DNA from: Polyangiaceae bacterium
GTDB taxonomy: Bacteria > Myxococcota_A > Polyangia > Polyangiales > Polyangiaceae
NCBI GenBank assembly: GCA_009780955.1
Contig: WQZB01000018.1
Coordinates: 1 to 62,059, forward strand
Reading direction: 5' to 3'
Length of the DNA: 62,059 nucleotides
In this document: positions 39,129 through 46,047 of the stretch, piece after piece
Layout of the letters: each line of letters begins with the position of its first letter
How positions within the stretch are numbered: the stretch's first letter is position 1
The notes under the pieces: model-generated
Told to the model about the DNA's origin: nothing
Database searches by the model: none
What the model saw: the letters and a program-made list of their open reading frames with translations, nothing else
Made by a program: the position numbers and the translations under genes

Positions 39129-39187
39129 CGGCGTATGGGCTAAAATAAAAGAAAGGAAACGCGCCTAAAAGATTAGCCCATACGCCG
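39129..39187. repeat. Perfect 15-bp inverted repeat with A-rich loop
   Basis: CGGCGTATGGGCTAA at 39129-39143 pairs exactly with TTAGCCCATACGCCG at 39173-39187 across a 29-base purine-rich loop (aataaaagaaaggaaacgcg...). No gene lies in it. It sits between the terminator-like hairpins and the tRNA-like sequence. It could be a long hairpin at the end of a transcript, a recombinase arm site, or part of a small RNA. Confidence 0.55.
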
Positions 39188-39194
39188 CATATTA

Positions 39195-39282
39195 CGGGCC
39201 CCTGGTGGCTCCGTCGTCGTGCGGTTGGTTCTATTCCCGCTTGATGGCGGATGCGCGGGTTCGATTCCTGCGGTCCCGGCCA
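39195..39282 (+). ncRNA. tRNA-like sequence with intact T-arm, acceptor stem and encoded CCA
   Basis: The 3' half is tRNA-like: T-stem GCGGG/CCTGC (39255-39259 and 39267-39271) around TTCGATT, acceptor GGTCCCG (39272-39278) pairing 6 of 7 with CGGGCCC at 39195-39201, then discriminator G and CCA. The 88-base length would suit a class II tRNA. A possible anticodon arm (39224-39240) has loop TTCTATT, which would present CTA, but one stem pair is a mismatch, and no normal D-arm is seen. It is either a divergent or decayed phage tRNA, or a scar of another tRNA's 3' end. Confidence 0.45.
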
Positions 39283-39305
39283 CTCATTAGCAAAGGAGTT
39301 ATCCA

Positions 39306-39515
39306 ATGATTGACGCCAATGAAGGATTCCACCCAGCAGCGCGAAACACAATCGAGTCGATGATCGACGTGCCGCTGCAAGTGCAGCCGCAGCATTATGC
39401 ACTGCCTCGGCGCATTCGAGCGGTATGCGGTGAACGCGGGCCAATCGCATTCACACGCGCAGGCGTGACATGCATTCATTGCCGTGCATATATTGATTAC
39501 AGGTGGCGCCAATGA
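39306..39515 (+). CDS. Small hypothetical protein
   Basis: A 69-residue protein starting MIDANEGFHPAARNTIESMI and ending YIDYRWRQ, with a CIHC pair near the C-terminus. A strong ribosome binding site, AAAGGAG, lies 8 bases before the ATG. Its stop overlaps the next ATG by 4 bp. No family recognised. Confidence 0.55.
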   Translation: MIDANEGFHPAARNTIESMIDVPLQVQPQHYALPRRIRAVCGERGPIAFTRAGVTCIHCRAYIDYRWRQ

Positions 39516-39922
39516 GCCCGGCACCGCTGGCACACTCGTTCCTGGCGTCTCTTTCCGCTCGGCATCGTCCGCCAATGGCGACGCTGCGGGATGACATGGA
39601 TGACGACAAAGACGAGGTCGTCACCAAAGAATATCCGCCGCTCCCAACTCCCACGCGCGAAGAACCGGACCAACACTGCCCAGAGCTCACGTATTTCGCT
39701 CAGCGGTGGGAGCTGAAAAATCGAATCTATTGTCGATACCGTGACGCGCATCAATTGATCAAGGCTGCCAGGCGTTGGGGTGCATCCGATAAGCGGGATG
39801 TACGGGATGCGGCGATTGAAGGTGTCAAGACATGCCGACGCAACATCGCCCAGACTCGTGTTGCGTTGATCGTGCTGAAGGCGATGTACGTCGCCAAATA
39901 CGACGACAGCGACGAGGGATGA
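39512..39922 (+). CDS. Hypothetical protein upstream of the excisionase-like gene
   Basis: A 136-residue protein starting MSPAPLAHSFLASLSARHRP. The middle is acidic and Pro-rich (DDDKDEVVTKEYPPLPTPTR); the C-terminal half is helical (SDKRDVRDAAIEGVKTCRRN). No family recognised. It ends directly before the excisionase-like ATG at 39923, suggesting one transcript with xis and int. Confidence 0.5.
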   Translation: MSPAPLAHSFLASLSARHRPPMATLRDDMDDDKDEVVTKEYPPLPTPTREEPDQHCPELTYFAQRWELKNRIYCRYRDAHQLIKAARRWGASDKRDVRDAAIEGVKTCRRNIAQTRVALIVLKAMYVAKYDDSDEG

Positions 39923-40399
39923 ATGGCTGATTCGCATTACCTCACTACGTCAGACGCCGCTCGCTATTGCGGATACAAAAACGCGTGGGGGCTGCGCAAG
40001 GCGATGCAGCGCGGCAGGGTGCTGCCTGTCGGTAGACGAGGCGGAACGGGCCCGTGGATGTATCGAACGAGTGATCTGGATCGGTTTCTCAGGGGCAATA
40101 CAAATGACGAAGAAGAAGTGGGTATTGCGCTGGAATTACATGATGGAATCGAGCCCGGTGAGGACGGGAGTATACCGCCTACAGGACGGCGGATTCTTCA
40201 TCAGGGCGCGCTTAGCCGACGAGACCGGGAAGCCGAAGGATCTCTCCGAGGTGGCGCACGACCTGAAGACGGCGGACGAGGCGCAACGAAGACGCGACGC
40301 AATCATCGCAGAAGCGCGCGCGGAGATGAGGGGGGAGCCCAGCTCGAGTCAGTTGTGGGGCGACTTCGCCGTGTCGCTGTTGGAGGCTCGCGTAGCTAA
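39923..40399 (+). CDS. Excisionase-like helix-turn-helix protein
   Basis: Residues 1-58 (ADSHYLTTSDAARYCGYKNA, then RVLPVGRRGGTGPWMYRTSD, LDRFLRG) match the winged HTH_17/excisionase domain ('yLt..eaA.ylG.....l......g.lp...r..gr.yr.sdld.fl'). After residue about 60 the frame overlaps the integrase gene by 296 bp and reads as Arg/Gly-rich low-quality sequence (158 residues in total). The functional part is probably the first 60-70 residues. It would direct excision with the integrase. Confidence 0.65.
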   Translation: MADSHYLTTSDAARYCGYKNAWGLRKAMQRGRVLPVGRRGGTGPWMYRTSDLDRFLRGNTNDEEEVGIALELHDGIEPGEDGSIPPTGRRILHQGALSRRDREAEGSLRGGARPEDGGRGATKTRRNHRRSARGDEGGAQLESVVGRLRRVAVGGSRS

Positions 40400-41387
40400 G
40401 GGGAACATCGAGAGCGCCGCGACCATCGAGTGGTGGCAGAACTCGCTCGAGCACTATCTGCTGCCGGCATTCGGTCGACATCGCGCAACGGAGATCACGC
40501 GCGCTCACATCGACACGTGGATCACGAAGACCGTGCTCCCGTGGATGAAGGAAGGTCGCGTCGTGCAGCGAATGCGCAACGGCAAGCCGTTCGGGCAGCC
40601 TCGTGTCGTGAAGCTAAAGCCGGCCTTCGTGAATGGGTTGCTTCGGATCGTGCGCAACGTCTCGAACGAGATCGCGCTGAAGTTCGACATGCCGAAGAGC
40701 GCCTTCATTGGCATCGATTTTCTTCCCGAAGGCCGCGTGTACACACGCGAGCAGCCAAACTCGCTGCCACCGGAGATGGTGCATCGATTCCTCGATGTGG
40801 CGCGGTCGAATTACCCGCAGCACTACTTCATGATCTTGCTCGGGTTCGTCACCGGGCTTCGCCCGTCGTCGATGCGAGCGCTTCGGCGCAAGGGTCCGCA
40901 CGCCGATCTCGATTGGACCACCGGCGAACTCCAAGTGCGTCGCTCGCATTCGCGCGGGCACTCCGTCATGGACCGCACGAAGACGAAGATCGACAACACG
41001 TTCACGCTTCCGACGTCCGTCCTCGACGAAGCGAAACGACACGTGGCCGCGCTGCCGGAAGGCAAAGCGACAGAATCGGACCTTCTGTTCCCGACGAAGG
41101 ACGGAAACCTCCGCACCAGGAACGTCTTGGCGAAGCCATTCGCGGCGATCGCGGAGGAGCTTGGGCTCTCGATGCGCGTGACCCCGCGGGCGATGCGGCG
41201 GACCTTCAACGACCTGACCCGAGCGGTTGGAGTCGACGCCGTCGTGACCCGGTCCATCAGCGGGCACCAGACCGAGGCCATGCAGCTCCACTACTCTACC
41301 GCTAGAGCTTGCGAGCAAATTCGAGGCCTCGAAAAGGTGCACGCCGTGGTGAACGGAGGGGCAAAAAACCAGGGTGCAGTGGTGTGA
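40104..41387 (+). CDS. Tyrosine integrase
   Basis: A 427-residue phage integrase starting MTKKKWVLRWNYMMESSPVR. An N-terminal arm-binding region is followed by a SAM-like core-binding domain (LEARVAKGNIESAATIEWWQ, ..EITRAHIDTWITKT) and the catalytic domain: GFVTGLRPSSMRALRRK (Arg I), LSMRVTPRAMRRTFNDLTR (position of the usual H-x-x-R, here T-P-R-A-M-R), SISGHQTEAMQLHYST (H/W box GHQ and nucleophile Tyr in MQLHY). The usual first His of HxxR is replaced. It ends 41 bp before the tRNA-Gly 3' end, its likely attachment site. Confidence 0.9.
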   Translation: MTKKKWVLRWNYMMESSPVRTGVYRLQDGGFFIRARLADETGKPKDLSEVAHDLKTADEAQRRRDAIIAEARAEMRGEPSSSQLWGDFAVSLLEARVAKGNIESAATIEWWQNSLEHYLLPAFGRHRATEITRAHIDTWITKTVLPWMKEGRVVQRMRNGKPFGQPRVVKLKPAFVNGLLRIVRNVSNEIALKFDMPKSAFIGIDFLPEGRVYTREQPNSLPPEMVHRFLDVARSNYPQHYFMILLGFVTGLRPSSMRALRRKGPHADLDWTTGELQVRRSHSRGHSVMDRTKTKIDNTFTLPTSVLDEAKRHVAALPEGKATESDLLFPTKDGNLRTRNVLAKPFAAIAEELGLSMRVTPRAMRRTFNDLTRAVGVDAVVTRSISGHQTEAMQLHYSTARACEQIRGLEKVHAVVNGGAKNQGAVV

Positions 41388-41428
41388 AAAGTGGTGTGAA
41401 CGATGCTGCCTGGATCCCGTAACTATCG

Positions 41429-41501
41429 AGCGGGACACGGGATTCGAACCCGCGACATCCAGCTTGGGAAGCTGGCACTCTACCAACTGAGTTAGTCCCG
41501 C
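41429..41501 (-). tRNA. tRNA-Gly, anticodon CCC
   Basis: The minus strand folds as a standard 73-base tRNA: acceptor GCGGGAC/GTCCCGC, D-stem ACTC/GAGT with loop AGTTGGTA, anticodon stem CCAGC/GCTGG with loop TTCCCAA (anticodon CCC, Gly), T-stem GCGGG/CCCGT with loop TTCGAAT, discriminator T. CCA is not encoded. The 3' end faces the integrase gene, so the attachment core is expected inside about 41429-41475, with a partial copy at the other prophage end outside the window. Confidence 0.93.
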
Positions 41502-41557
41502 AAGTGCCACAGCTTCGTAACTTTGGCGCTAGCAGGAGTCAACTCACACCGTGCGCG

Positions 41558-41881
41558 CTAACGAGCCAGAACAGCAAGCACGACTGCCGTGATTGCGAAA
41601 AGAAAGGTAATGCTAAGCGCGGGAGAAATGCCGCCGGCAGACGCAACCGTGATGGGAACTGCGGCTTTCGGCTCGGGTGCAGGCGGGGCCTGCACCGTCG
41701 ATGGTTGGGACGGCTGATCGGTCGCGTTGATGCGCGACTCATCCGCGGCGCGGGCTTCCTTGAGAATGGCGGCAACCTCGGGCGATATTTCGCCTACGCG
41801 CGTTTCAGCACTGTAGATGTCTTCATCTCCCGGAGGAGGACGAACGGTTGGCATTCGTGTCTCGTCGTCGTCGTCGCTCAT
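41558..41881 (-). CDS. Small tail-anchored membrane protein (host)
   Basis: A 107-residue protein starting MSDDDDETRMPTVRPPPGDE: an acidic, Pro-rich cytoplasmic part, a helix EISPEVAAILKEARAADESR, a Pro-rich spacer, and one C-terminal transmembrane helix (ISPALSITFLFAITAVVLAV). It is the first host gene after the tRNA. No family recognised; the charged/Pro-rich tail is typical of myxobacterial and other large-genome membrane proteins. Confidence 0.5.
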   Translation of the reverse strand: MSDDDDETRMPTVRPPPGDEDIYSAETRVGEISPEVAAILKEARAADESRINATDQPSQPSTVQAPPAPEPKAAVPITVASAGGISPALSITFLFAITAVVLAVLAR

Positions 41882-41983
41882 TTGTATCCCCTATTGCAAT
41901 TTACACGCACAACGGGACGCCCAACCCAGCCAGTCGCGAGCGCGGCGCGAGAGCAGATTTCTTTGAAGAATGCGGCATAAGCT

Positions 41984-42171
41984 TTAGCACTACTGCCGGG
42001 AATTGCCCGGCAGTAGTGCTAACGAAGTCGCGGGAGCGACTTCGCGGCAGGGTGAATTGCCCGTTGCGGGCAAGAGGGGGCGCCGCGCCTCCTCGAGACA
42101 AGTCTAACATGACTGCTTTCCGCGAAGCGGAAACGCGCAGCGCGGGACGAAGTCCCGGCAGTAATGTTAGA
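41984..42171. repeat. Cluster of strong hairpins ahead of the pyrimidine operon
   Basis: Four structures lie in a row. First, TTAGCACTACTGCCGGG (41984-42000) pairs with CCCGGCAGTAGTGCTAA (42006-42022), 17 of 17. Second, a 9-bp stem with GGGA loop at 42023-42044. Third, TTGCCCG/CGGGCAA at 42057-42073. Fourth, an outer stem of 13 of 14 pairs (42103-42116 with 42158-42171) encloses three small hairpins (42117-42133, about 42135-42143, 42144-42156). The first and fourth share the arms TAACA..ACTGCC. No gene lies in 41882-42201 on either strand. Confidence 0.7.
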
Positions 42172-42201
42172 ACCTTGCCGGTAGAGAAAAGGAGACAGCA
42201 G

Positions 42202-43065
42202 ATGCCGCGCAACGTCATTGTGGGGCTCATTCAGGCAGCAACGCCGTACGAACCCGGCTGGAGCATTGAAAAAACGAAAAGGGCGGCGATGGACGTGCAC
42301 GTTCCGCTTATCGAAGAAGCGGGTAAAAAGGGGGTGCAAATCCTTGGCCTTCAGGAACTTTTCGCAGGGCCGTACTTCTGCCCGAGTCAAGACGCATTTT
42401 GGTACGGCGCGGTCGAGTCGGTTCCAGGACCAACCGTTGAGACAATGCAGGCCTATGCGCGAAAATATGCCATGGCGATGGTTGTTCCCGTTTACGAGCG
42501 CGAGCAAGCCGGCGTTTATTACAATACTTCGGCTGTCATCGATGCATGCGGCAGCTACCTCGGCAAGTATCGCAAGCACCACATTCCCCACCTGAGTGGC
42601 TTTTGGGAGAAGTTCTTCTTTCGTCCCGGCAATCTCGGCTTTCCGGTCTTTTCGACACGCTACGGTAAAGTGGGTGTCTACACATGTTATGATCGGCATT
42701 TCCCCGAGGGTGCGCGTGCTCTCGGATTGAACGGTGCCGAAATCGTATTCAATCCGTCCGCCACCGTGGCTGGCCTCTCGCAGTATCTTTGGAAACTCGA
42801 GCAGCCCGCACACGCTGTTGCCAATGGCTATTTCGTGGCTGCCTCGAATCGCGTTGGCACCGAAGCGCCGTGGAACATTGGAAAGTTCTACGGCACGAGC
42901 TACATTGTCGATCCGCGTGGAAACTTCCTTGTCACCGCATCGGAAGACAAAACCGAGCTCATTGCCACTGCATGCGATCTCGATCTGATCGAAGAAGTGC
43001 GAAATACTTGGCAGTTTTTCCGCGATCGCCGCCCCGAAGAGTACGGCGATCTCACCAAATTATAA
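42202..43065 (+). CDS. Beta-ureidopropionase (N-carbamoyl-beta-alanine amidohydrolase)
   Basis: A 287-residue nitrilase-superfamily enzyme. The catalytic triad is visible: Glu in GLQELFAGPYFCPSQD, Lys in LGKYRKHHIPHLSGFWEKFF, and Cys in VGVYTCYDRHFPEGAR. The LSGFWEKFFF and PGPTVETMQ segments are characteristic of beta-ureidopropionase rather than plain nitrilases. It hydrolyses N-carbamoyl-beta-alanine to beta-alanine, CO2 and ammonia, the last step of reductive pyrimidine breakdown. The ATG at 42202 follows AAGGAG. preT follows 5 bp later; a dihydropyrimidinase gene is not in the window. Confidence 0.88.
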   Translation: MPRNVIVGLIQAATPYEPGWSIEKTKRAAMDVHVPLIEEAGKKGVQILGLQELFAGPYFCPSQDAFWYGAVESVPGPTVETMQAYARKYAMAMVVPVYEREQAGVYYNTSAVIDACGSYLGKYRKHHIPHLSGFWEKFFFRPGNLGFPVFSTRYGKVGVYTCYDRHFPEGARALGLNGAEIVFNPSATVAGLSQYLWKLEQPAHAVANGYFVAASNRVGTEAPWNIGKFYGTSYIVDPRGNFLVTASEDKTELIATACDLDLIEEVRNTWQFFRDRRPEEYGDLTKL

Positions 43066-43070
43066 GCAAT

Positions 43071-44558
43071 ATGGCAGCCCTCAGCATAGACCGGCTCGAA
43101 AATGAATTTGTAGACAAAAGCCCACTTTTGAGCGCCGCCGAGGCCATCGCAGAAGCGAATCGCTGCCTTTCTTGCGCGAATGCACCATGCATCGAAGCAT
43201 GCCCAACCGAAATCGACATTCCGACATTCATAAAAAAGATTGCCAGCTTTAACGTGGCCGGCGCCGCAAAAACGATCTTTGAGCAAAACCTCTTCGGCTG
43301 GTCGTGTGCGCGTGTGTGCCCGGTTGAAGTGCTTTGCGAGGGAAGCTGCGTTTTGCACCTTCTCGAACAAAGGCCAATCGCGATCGGGCGACTGCAGCGC
43401 TTCGCCACCGAAATCGATGTCGTAGGGACGGGGCAGACACGGGGGTCTGCCCCTACAAACGAACAACCGCCCATTTGTAGGGGCGTATGGCCATACGCCC
43501 CTACAAAACGCACATTCGTAGGGGCGGCCCCCTGTGGCCGCCCCTTACAGGACCGCACCGCAGAGATCGCGTCAAATCGAAAGCGGTCCGTTGCCTGCAT
43601 TGGCAGCGGTCCCGCCTCGCTCGCCTTCGCCGGGCAGCTTGCGCTCGAAGGACACAAGGTCGTTGTCTTCGAGAAAAAGGCCATTGCGGGTGGGCTCAAC
43701 ACAACGGGTATTGCACCCTACAAGCTTCACGCCGAGGCGGCGCTCTCCCAAGTTCGTTTCATCACGGCGCTTGGCGTCGACATCCAAACAGGCATGGAGG
43801 TTGGCGACGCAGACGGCGCAAACCGCATATCCGGCAAAACGCTCCTTGCGAACTACGATGCGGTTTTCGTTGGCGTAGGACTTGGCGCCGATGCACGCCT
43901 TGGCATCGAGGGGGAAGACGGCCCCGAGGTGTGGGGCGCCACGGAGTGGATCGAGCGCATGAAACTCGAGATGCGACCGAGGGCGCGGAGCGAGATCGCA
44001 AACAAGCGCATCATCGTCGTTGGCGGAGGGAACACGGCCATCGATGTTGCGCGCGAGTGTGCCATGCTCGGCGCTGCCTCGGTCACCATGGTTTATCGTC
44101 GCGGCGCCGCCCAGATGAGTGGCTACAAGCACGAGTTGGATCATGCACGCATTGCGGGAGTCAGCGTCATGCTTCACACGCAGCCAGTCTCGTTCCTTCG
44201 TCACGCGAGTGGCAAGCTCGCGGCGCTCAAGGTTGCAACAACGAACGACGAGGCCAAACGCATGACTAGCATGGCGGGCACCGAGCGCGATCTGCCATGC
44301 GATAGCGTGGTGATTGCCATTGGCCAATCAAAGCTCCAGGGCATTGTCAAAGAGCTTCCGGGCGTCGAGCTCGATGCGCGTGGCTGCATCGTGGTGGATG
44401 CGAAAACTGGCCAAACGCATAATCCAAAGGTGTTTGCTGGTGGCGATTGCGTCAACGGCGGCAAAGAGGTCGTCAACGCAGTTGCCGATGGCCGCAACGC
44501 CGCCCGAGCCTTCATGGCAAGGAATCGATTCAAAGGCCAAGTACCAAGTATCAAGTAA
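43071..44558 (+). CDS. preT: NAD-dependent dihydropyrimidine dehydrogenase, PreT subunit, with palindrome-derived insertion
   Basis: A 495-residue protein. The N-terminal domain binds Fe-S clusters (NRCLSCANAPCIEACPTEID, then GWSCARVCPVEVLCEGSCVL), and the FAD/NAD domains follow: ACIGSGPASLAFAGQLALEG (FAD Rossmann, residue about 173), AGGLNTTGIAPYK, and IVVGGGNTAIDVARECAMLG (NAD Rossmann). It supplies electrons from NADH to PreA for uracil/thymine reduction. Residues about 118-160 are an insertion absent from the family, encoded by three palindromic repeats at 43422-43548; it lies in the linker between domains and keeps the frame. Confidence 0.9.
   Translation: MAALSIDRLENEFVDKSPLLSAAEAIAEANRCLSCANAPCIEACPTEIDIPTFIKKIASFNVAGAAKTIFEQNLFGWSCARVCPVEVLCEGSCVLHLLEQRPIAIGRLQRFATEIDVVGTGQTRGSAPTNEQPPICRGVWPYAPTKRTFVGAAPCGRPLQDRTAEIASNRKRSVACIGSGPASLAFAGQLALEGHKVVVFEKKAIAGGLNTTGIAPYKLHAEAALSQVRFITALGVDIQTGMEVGDADGANRISGKTLLANYDAVFVGVGLGADARLGIEGEDGPEVWGATEWIERMKLEMRPRARSEIANKRIIVVGGGNTAIDVARECAMLGAASVTMVYRRGAAQMSGYKHELDHARIAGVSVMLHTQPVSFLRHASGKLAALKVATTNDEAKRMTSMAGTERDLPCDSVVIAIGQSKLQGIVKELPGVELDARGCIVVDAKTGQTHNPKVFAGGDCVNGGKEVVNAVADGRNAARAFMARNRFKGQVPSIK
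43422..43548. repeat. Three palindromic repeats inserted in frame within preT
   Basis: Palindrome 1 is at 43422-43456 (GTAGGGAC...GTCTGCCCCTAC with a GGGGCAGAC/GTCTGCCCC stem). Palindrome 2 is at 43477-43504: a perfect 28-bp palindrome whose half is GTAGGGGCGTATGG. Palindrome 3 is at 43518-43548, with GTAGGGGCGGCC/GGCCGCCCC arms. All share GTAGGGGC...GCCCC-TAC ends with different inner stems. The same 28-bp palindrome occurs at 51563-51590, and related ones at 45914-46047. Confidence 0.85.
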
Positions 44559-45907
44559 TGGCAGATTTAGCAGTCAACTTTTGCGGCATAAAAAGTAGCA
44601 ATCCCTTTTGGCTTGCCTCCGCGCCTCCTACCAACACCGGCGATCAAGTCATGCGCGCCTTCGATGCAGGCTGGGGCGGAGCCGTGTGGAAAACGGTCGG
44701 CAATCCGATTGTGAACGTTGCGAGCCGATTAGGATCGGTCGATTACCACGGCCAGAAAATGATGGGCCTAAGCAACATCGAGCTTATCTCCGATCGCCCA
44801 CTTGCCGACAACCTCCGCGAAATGAGCTTTGTCAAAAAGCGCTATCCGAAAAGCGTTGTCATCGCCTCGCTCATGGCTGAAACGAAAGATGATTGGCGGG
44901 TGCTCATCAAGCGCTGCGAAGACGCCGGCGTCGACGGGCTCGAGCTGAATTTTGGCTGCCCGCATGGCATGTGCGAACGTGGCATGGGCTCGAGCGTTGG
45001 CCAGGAGCCGAAGCTCATTCAACGGATCACGAGCTGGGTAAAGGAGTTTGCCCAAACCCCCGTGCTCGTAAAGCTTACCCCCAACGTTGGCGACATCGTT
45101 GAACCCGCCCTTGCGGCCGTAGCGGGCGGCGCCGACGGCATCTCGCTCATCAACACCATACAAAGCATCGTGTCGGTCGATCTCGAACGCCTCGTGCCGA
45201 ATCCACGCGTTGGCCATGCATCCAGCCACGGCGGCTACTCGGGCCCGGCAATCAAACCCATTGCCCTTCACATGGTGGCGGCGCTCGCGCGTGATTCTCG
45301 CATCCCAATTCCCATTTCAGGCATTGGCGGCATTTCGAATTGGCGCGACACGGCCGAGTTTGTCGCCCTTGGCGCCACGAGCGTGCAGGTGTGCACCGCG
45401 GTCATGCACCATGGCTATCGCATCATCGAAGACATGATCGAAGGCCTTTCCAACTACCTCGATAACAAAGGCCTCACGAGCCTCGGCGAGCTACGCGGCC
45501 GCGGCACCTCGGCCTACCAAGAATGGGGCGATCTCGATCTTTGCTACGCCCATGTTGCAAGTATCGACCCGCTCTCTTGCATCGGCTGCCAGCTCTGCGT
45601 CACTGCCTGCCACGACGGCGGCCATCAGTGCATTTTCACAGGTCCCCAAGACCACGCACGGCCCTCGCACTCTCGCGTGCCAGGCATCGCCAAGGCGCCA
45701 AACCCGCTGCCGCTGGGCAAGCTCGCGGGAGATCGCGTGCCGTGGATCGACGAGCCGCAATGTGTAGGTTGCAATCTTTGCCAGCTCGTCTGCCCGGTGT
45801 CAGGGTGCATCACAATGGCCGAAGTTCCCCAAAGCCGCCATGACACATGGAACGACCGGACACGCGAAGGCCGTGACCACGTCCCCGGCGGCATTCACGA
45901 TACGTAA
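44558..45907 (+). CDS. preA: NAD-dependent dihydropyrimidine dehydrogenase, PreA subunit
   Basis: A 449-residue protein with a dihydroorotate dehydrogenase-like FMN barrel. Key features: NPFWLASAPPTNTGDQV, GLELNFGCPHGMCERGMGSSVGQ (the substrate loop with catalytic Cys), LVKLTPNVGDI, ISGIGGISNWRDTAEFV (phosphate-binding), and a C-terminal ferredoxin part with CIGCQLCVTACHDGG and CVGCNLCQLVCPVSGC. It reduces uracil or thymine with electrons passed from PreT. It starts one base inside the preT stop (TAATG). Confidence 0.93.
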   Translation: MADLAVNFCGIKSSNPFWLASAPPTNTGDQVMRAFDAGWGGAVWKTVGNPIVNVASRLGSVDYHGQKMMGLSNIELISDRPLADNLREMSFVKKRYPKSVVIASLMAETKDDWRVLIKRCEDAGVDGLELNFGCPHGMCERGMGSSVGQEPKLIQRITSWVKEFAQTPVLVKLTPNVGDIVEPALAAVAGGADGISLINTIQSIVSVDLERLVPNPRVGHASSHGGYSGPAIKPIALHMVAALARDSRIPIPISGIGGISNWRDTAEFVALGATSVQVCTAVMHHGYRIIEDMIEGLSNYLDNKGLTSLGELRGRGTSAYQEWGDLDLCYAHVASIDPLSCIGCQLCVTACHDGGHQCIFTGPQDHARPSHSRVPGIAKAPNPLPLGKLAGDRVPWIDEPQCVGCNLCQLVCPVSGCITMAEVPQSRHDTWNDRTREGRDHVPGGIHDT

Positions 45908-45913
45908 TCGCAC

Positions 45914-46047
45914 GTAGGGGCGCCATTCATGGCGCCCGATCGCGAAATTTTGGGACATGCCATTGGCCAATCCCAAGGGCGCGATGAATCGCGCCCCTAC
46001 GAATATGCGTTTTGTTGGTTGTAGGGGCACCCCTTGTGGGTGCCCTT
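45914..46047. repeat. Cluster of three GTAGGGGC-type palindromes between convergent genes
   Basis: Palindromes lie at 45914-45937 (GGGGCGCCA/TGGCGCCC), 45977-46000 (GGGCGCGAT/ATCGCGCCC then CTAC) and 46021-46047 (GTAGGGGCACCC/GGGTGCCC). They fill the gap between convergent preA and panB and touch the panB stop codon. They share ends with the repeats inside preT but have different inner stems. Confidence 0.8.

Larger units (their letters stand above)
1..41475. mobile_element. Temperate Mu-like-headed, contractile-tailed prophage, left end outside the window
   Basis: A continuous run of phage genes reaches from the left edge of the window to a tyrosine integrase at 40104-41387. The integrase abuts the 3' end of tRNA-Gly at 41429-41501. 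Head and sheath genes resemble phage Mu families, but no MuA/MuB-type transposition genes are visible, so it is a tRNA-integrating phage with a Mu-type particle. All morphogenesis classes are present, which suggests it may be functional. The truncated ImmA-like gene and the inverted portal gene are possible signs of decay or shuffling. The right boundary is placed inside the tRNA 3' half by analogy with other tRNA-integrating phages; the second attachment site is not in the window. Confidence 0.9.

Noticed and set aside
38908..39575. Minus-strand frames reading QESNPRIRHQAGIEPTAR and RDRRNRTRASAIKRE
   Set aside because: These peptides are the usual false translations of a tRNA T-arm; they pointed to the tRNA-like sequence at 39195-39282 rather than to a gene.
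1..41475. A transposable Mu-like phage with MuA/MuB
   Set aside because: No DDE transposase or MuB-type ATPase was found; integration genes are a tyrosine recombinase and an excisionase-like protein next to a tRNA.
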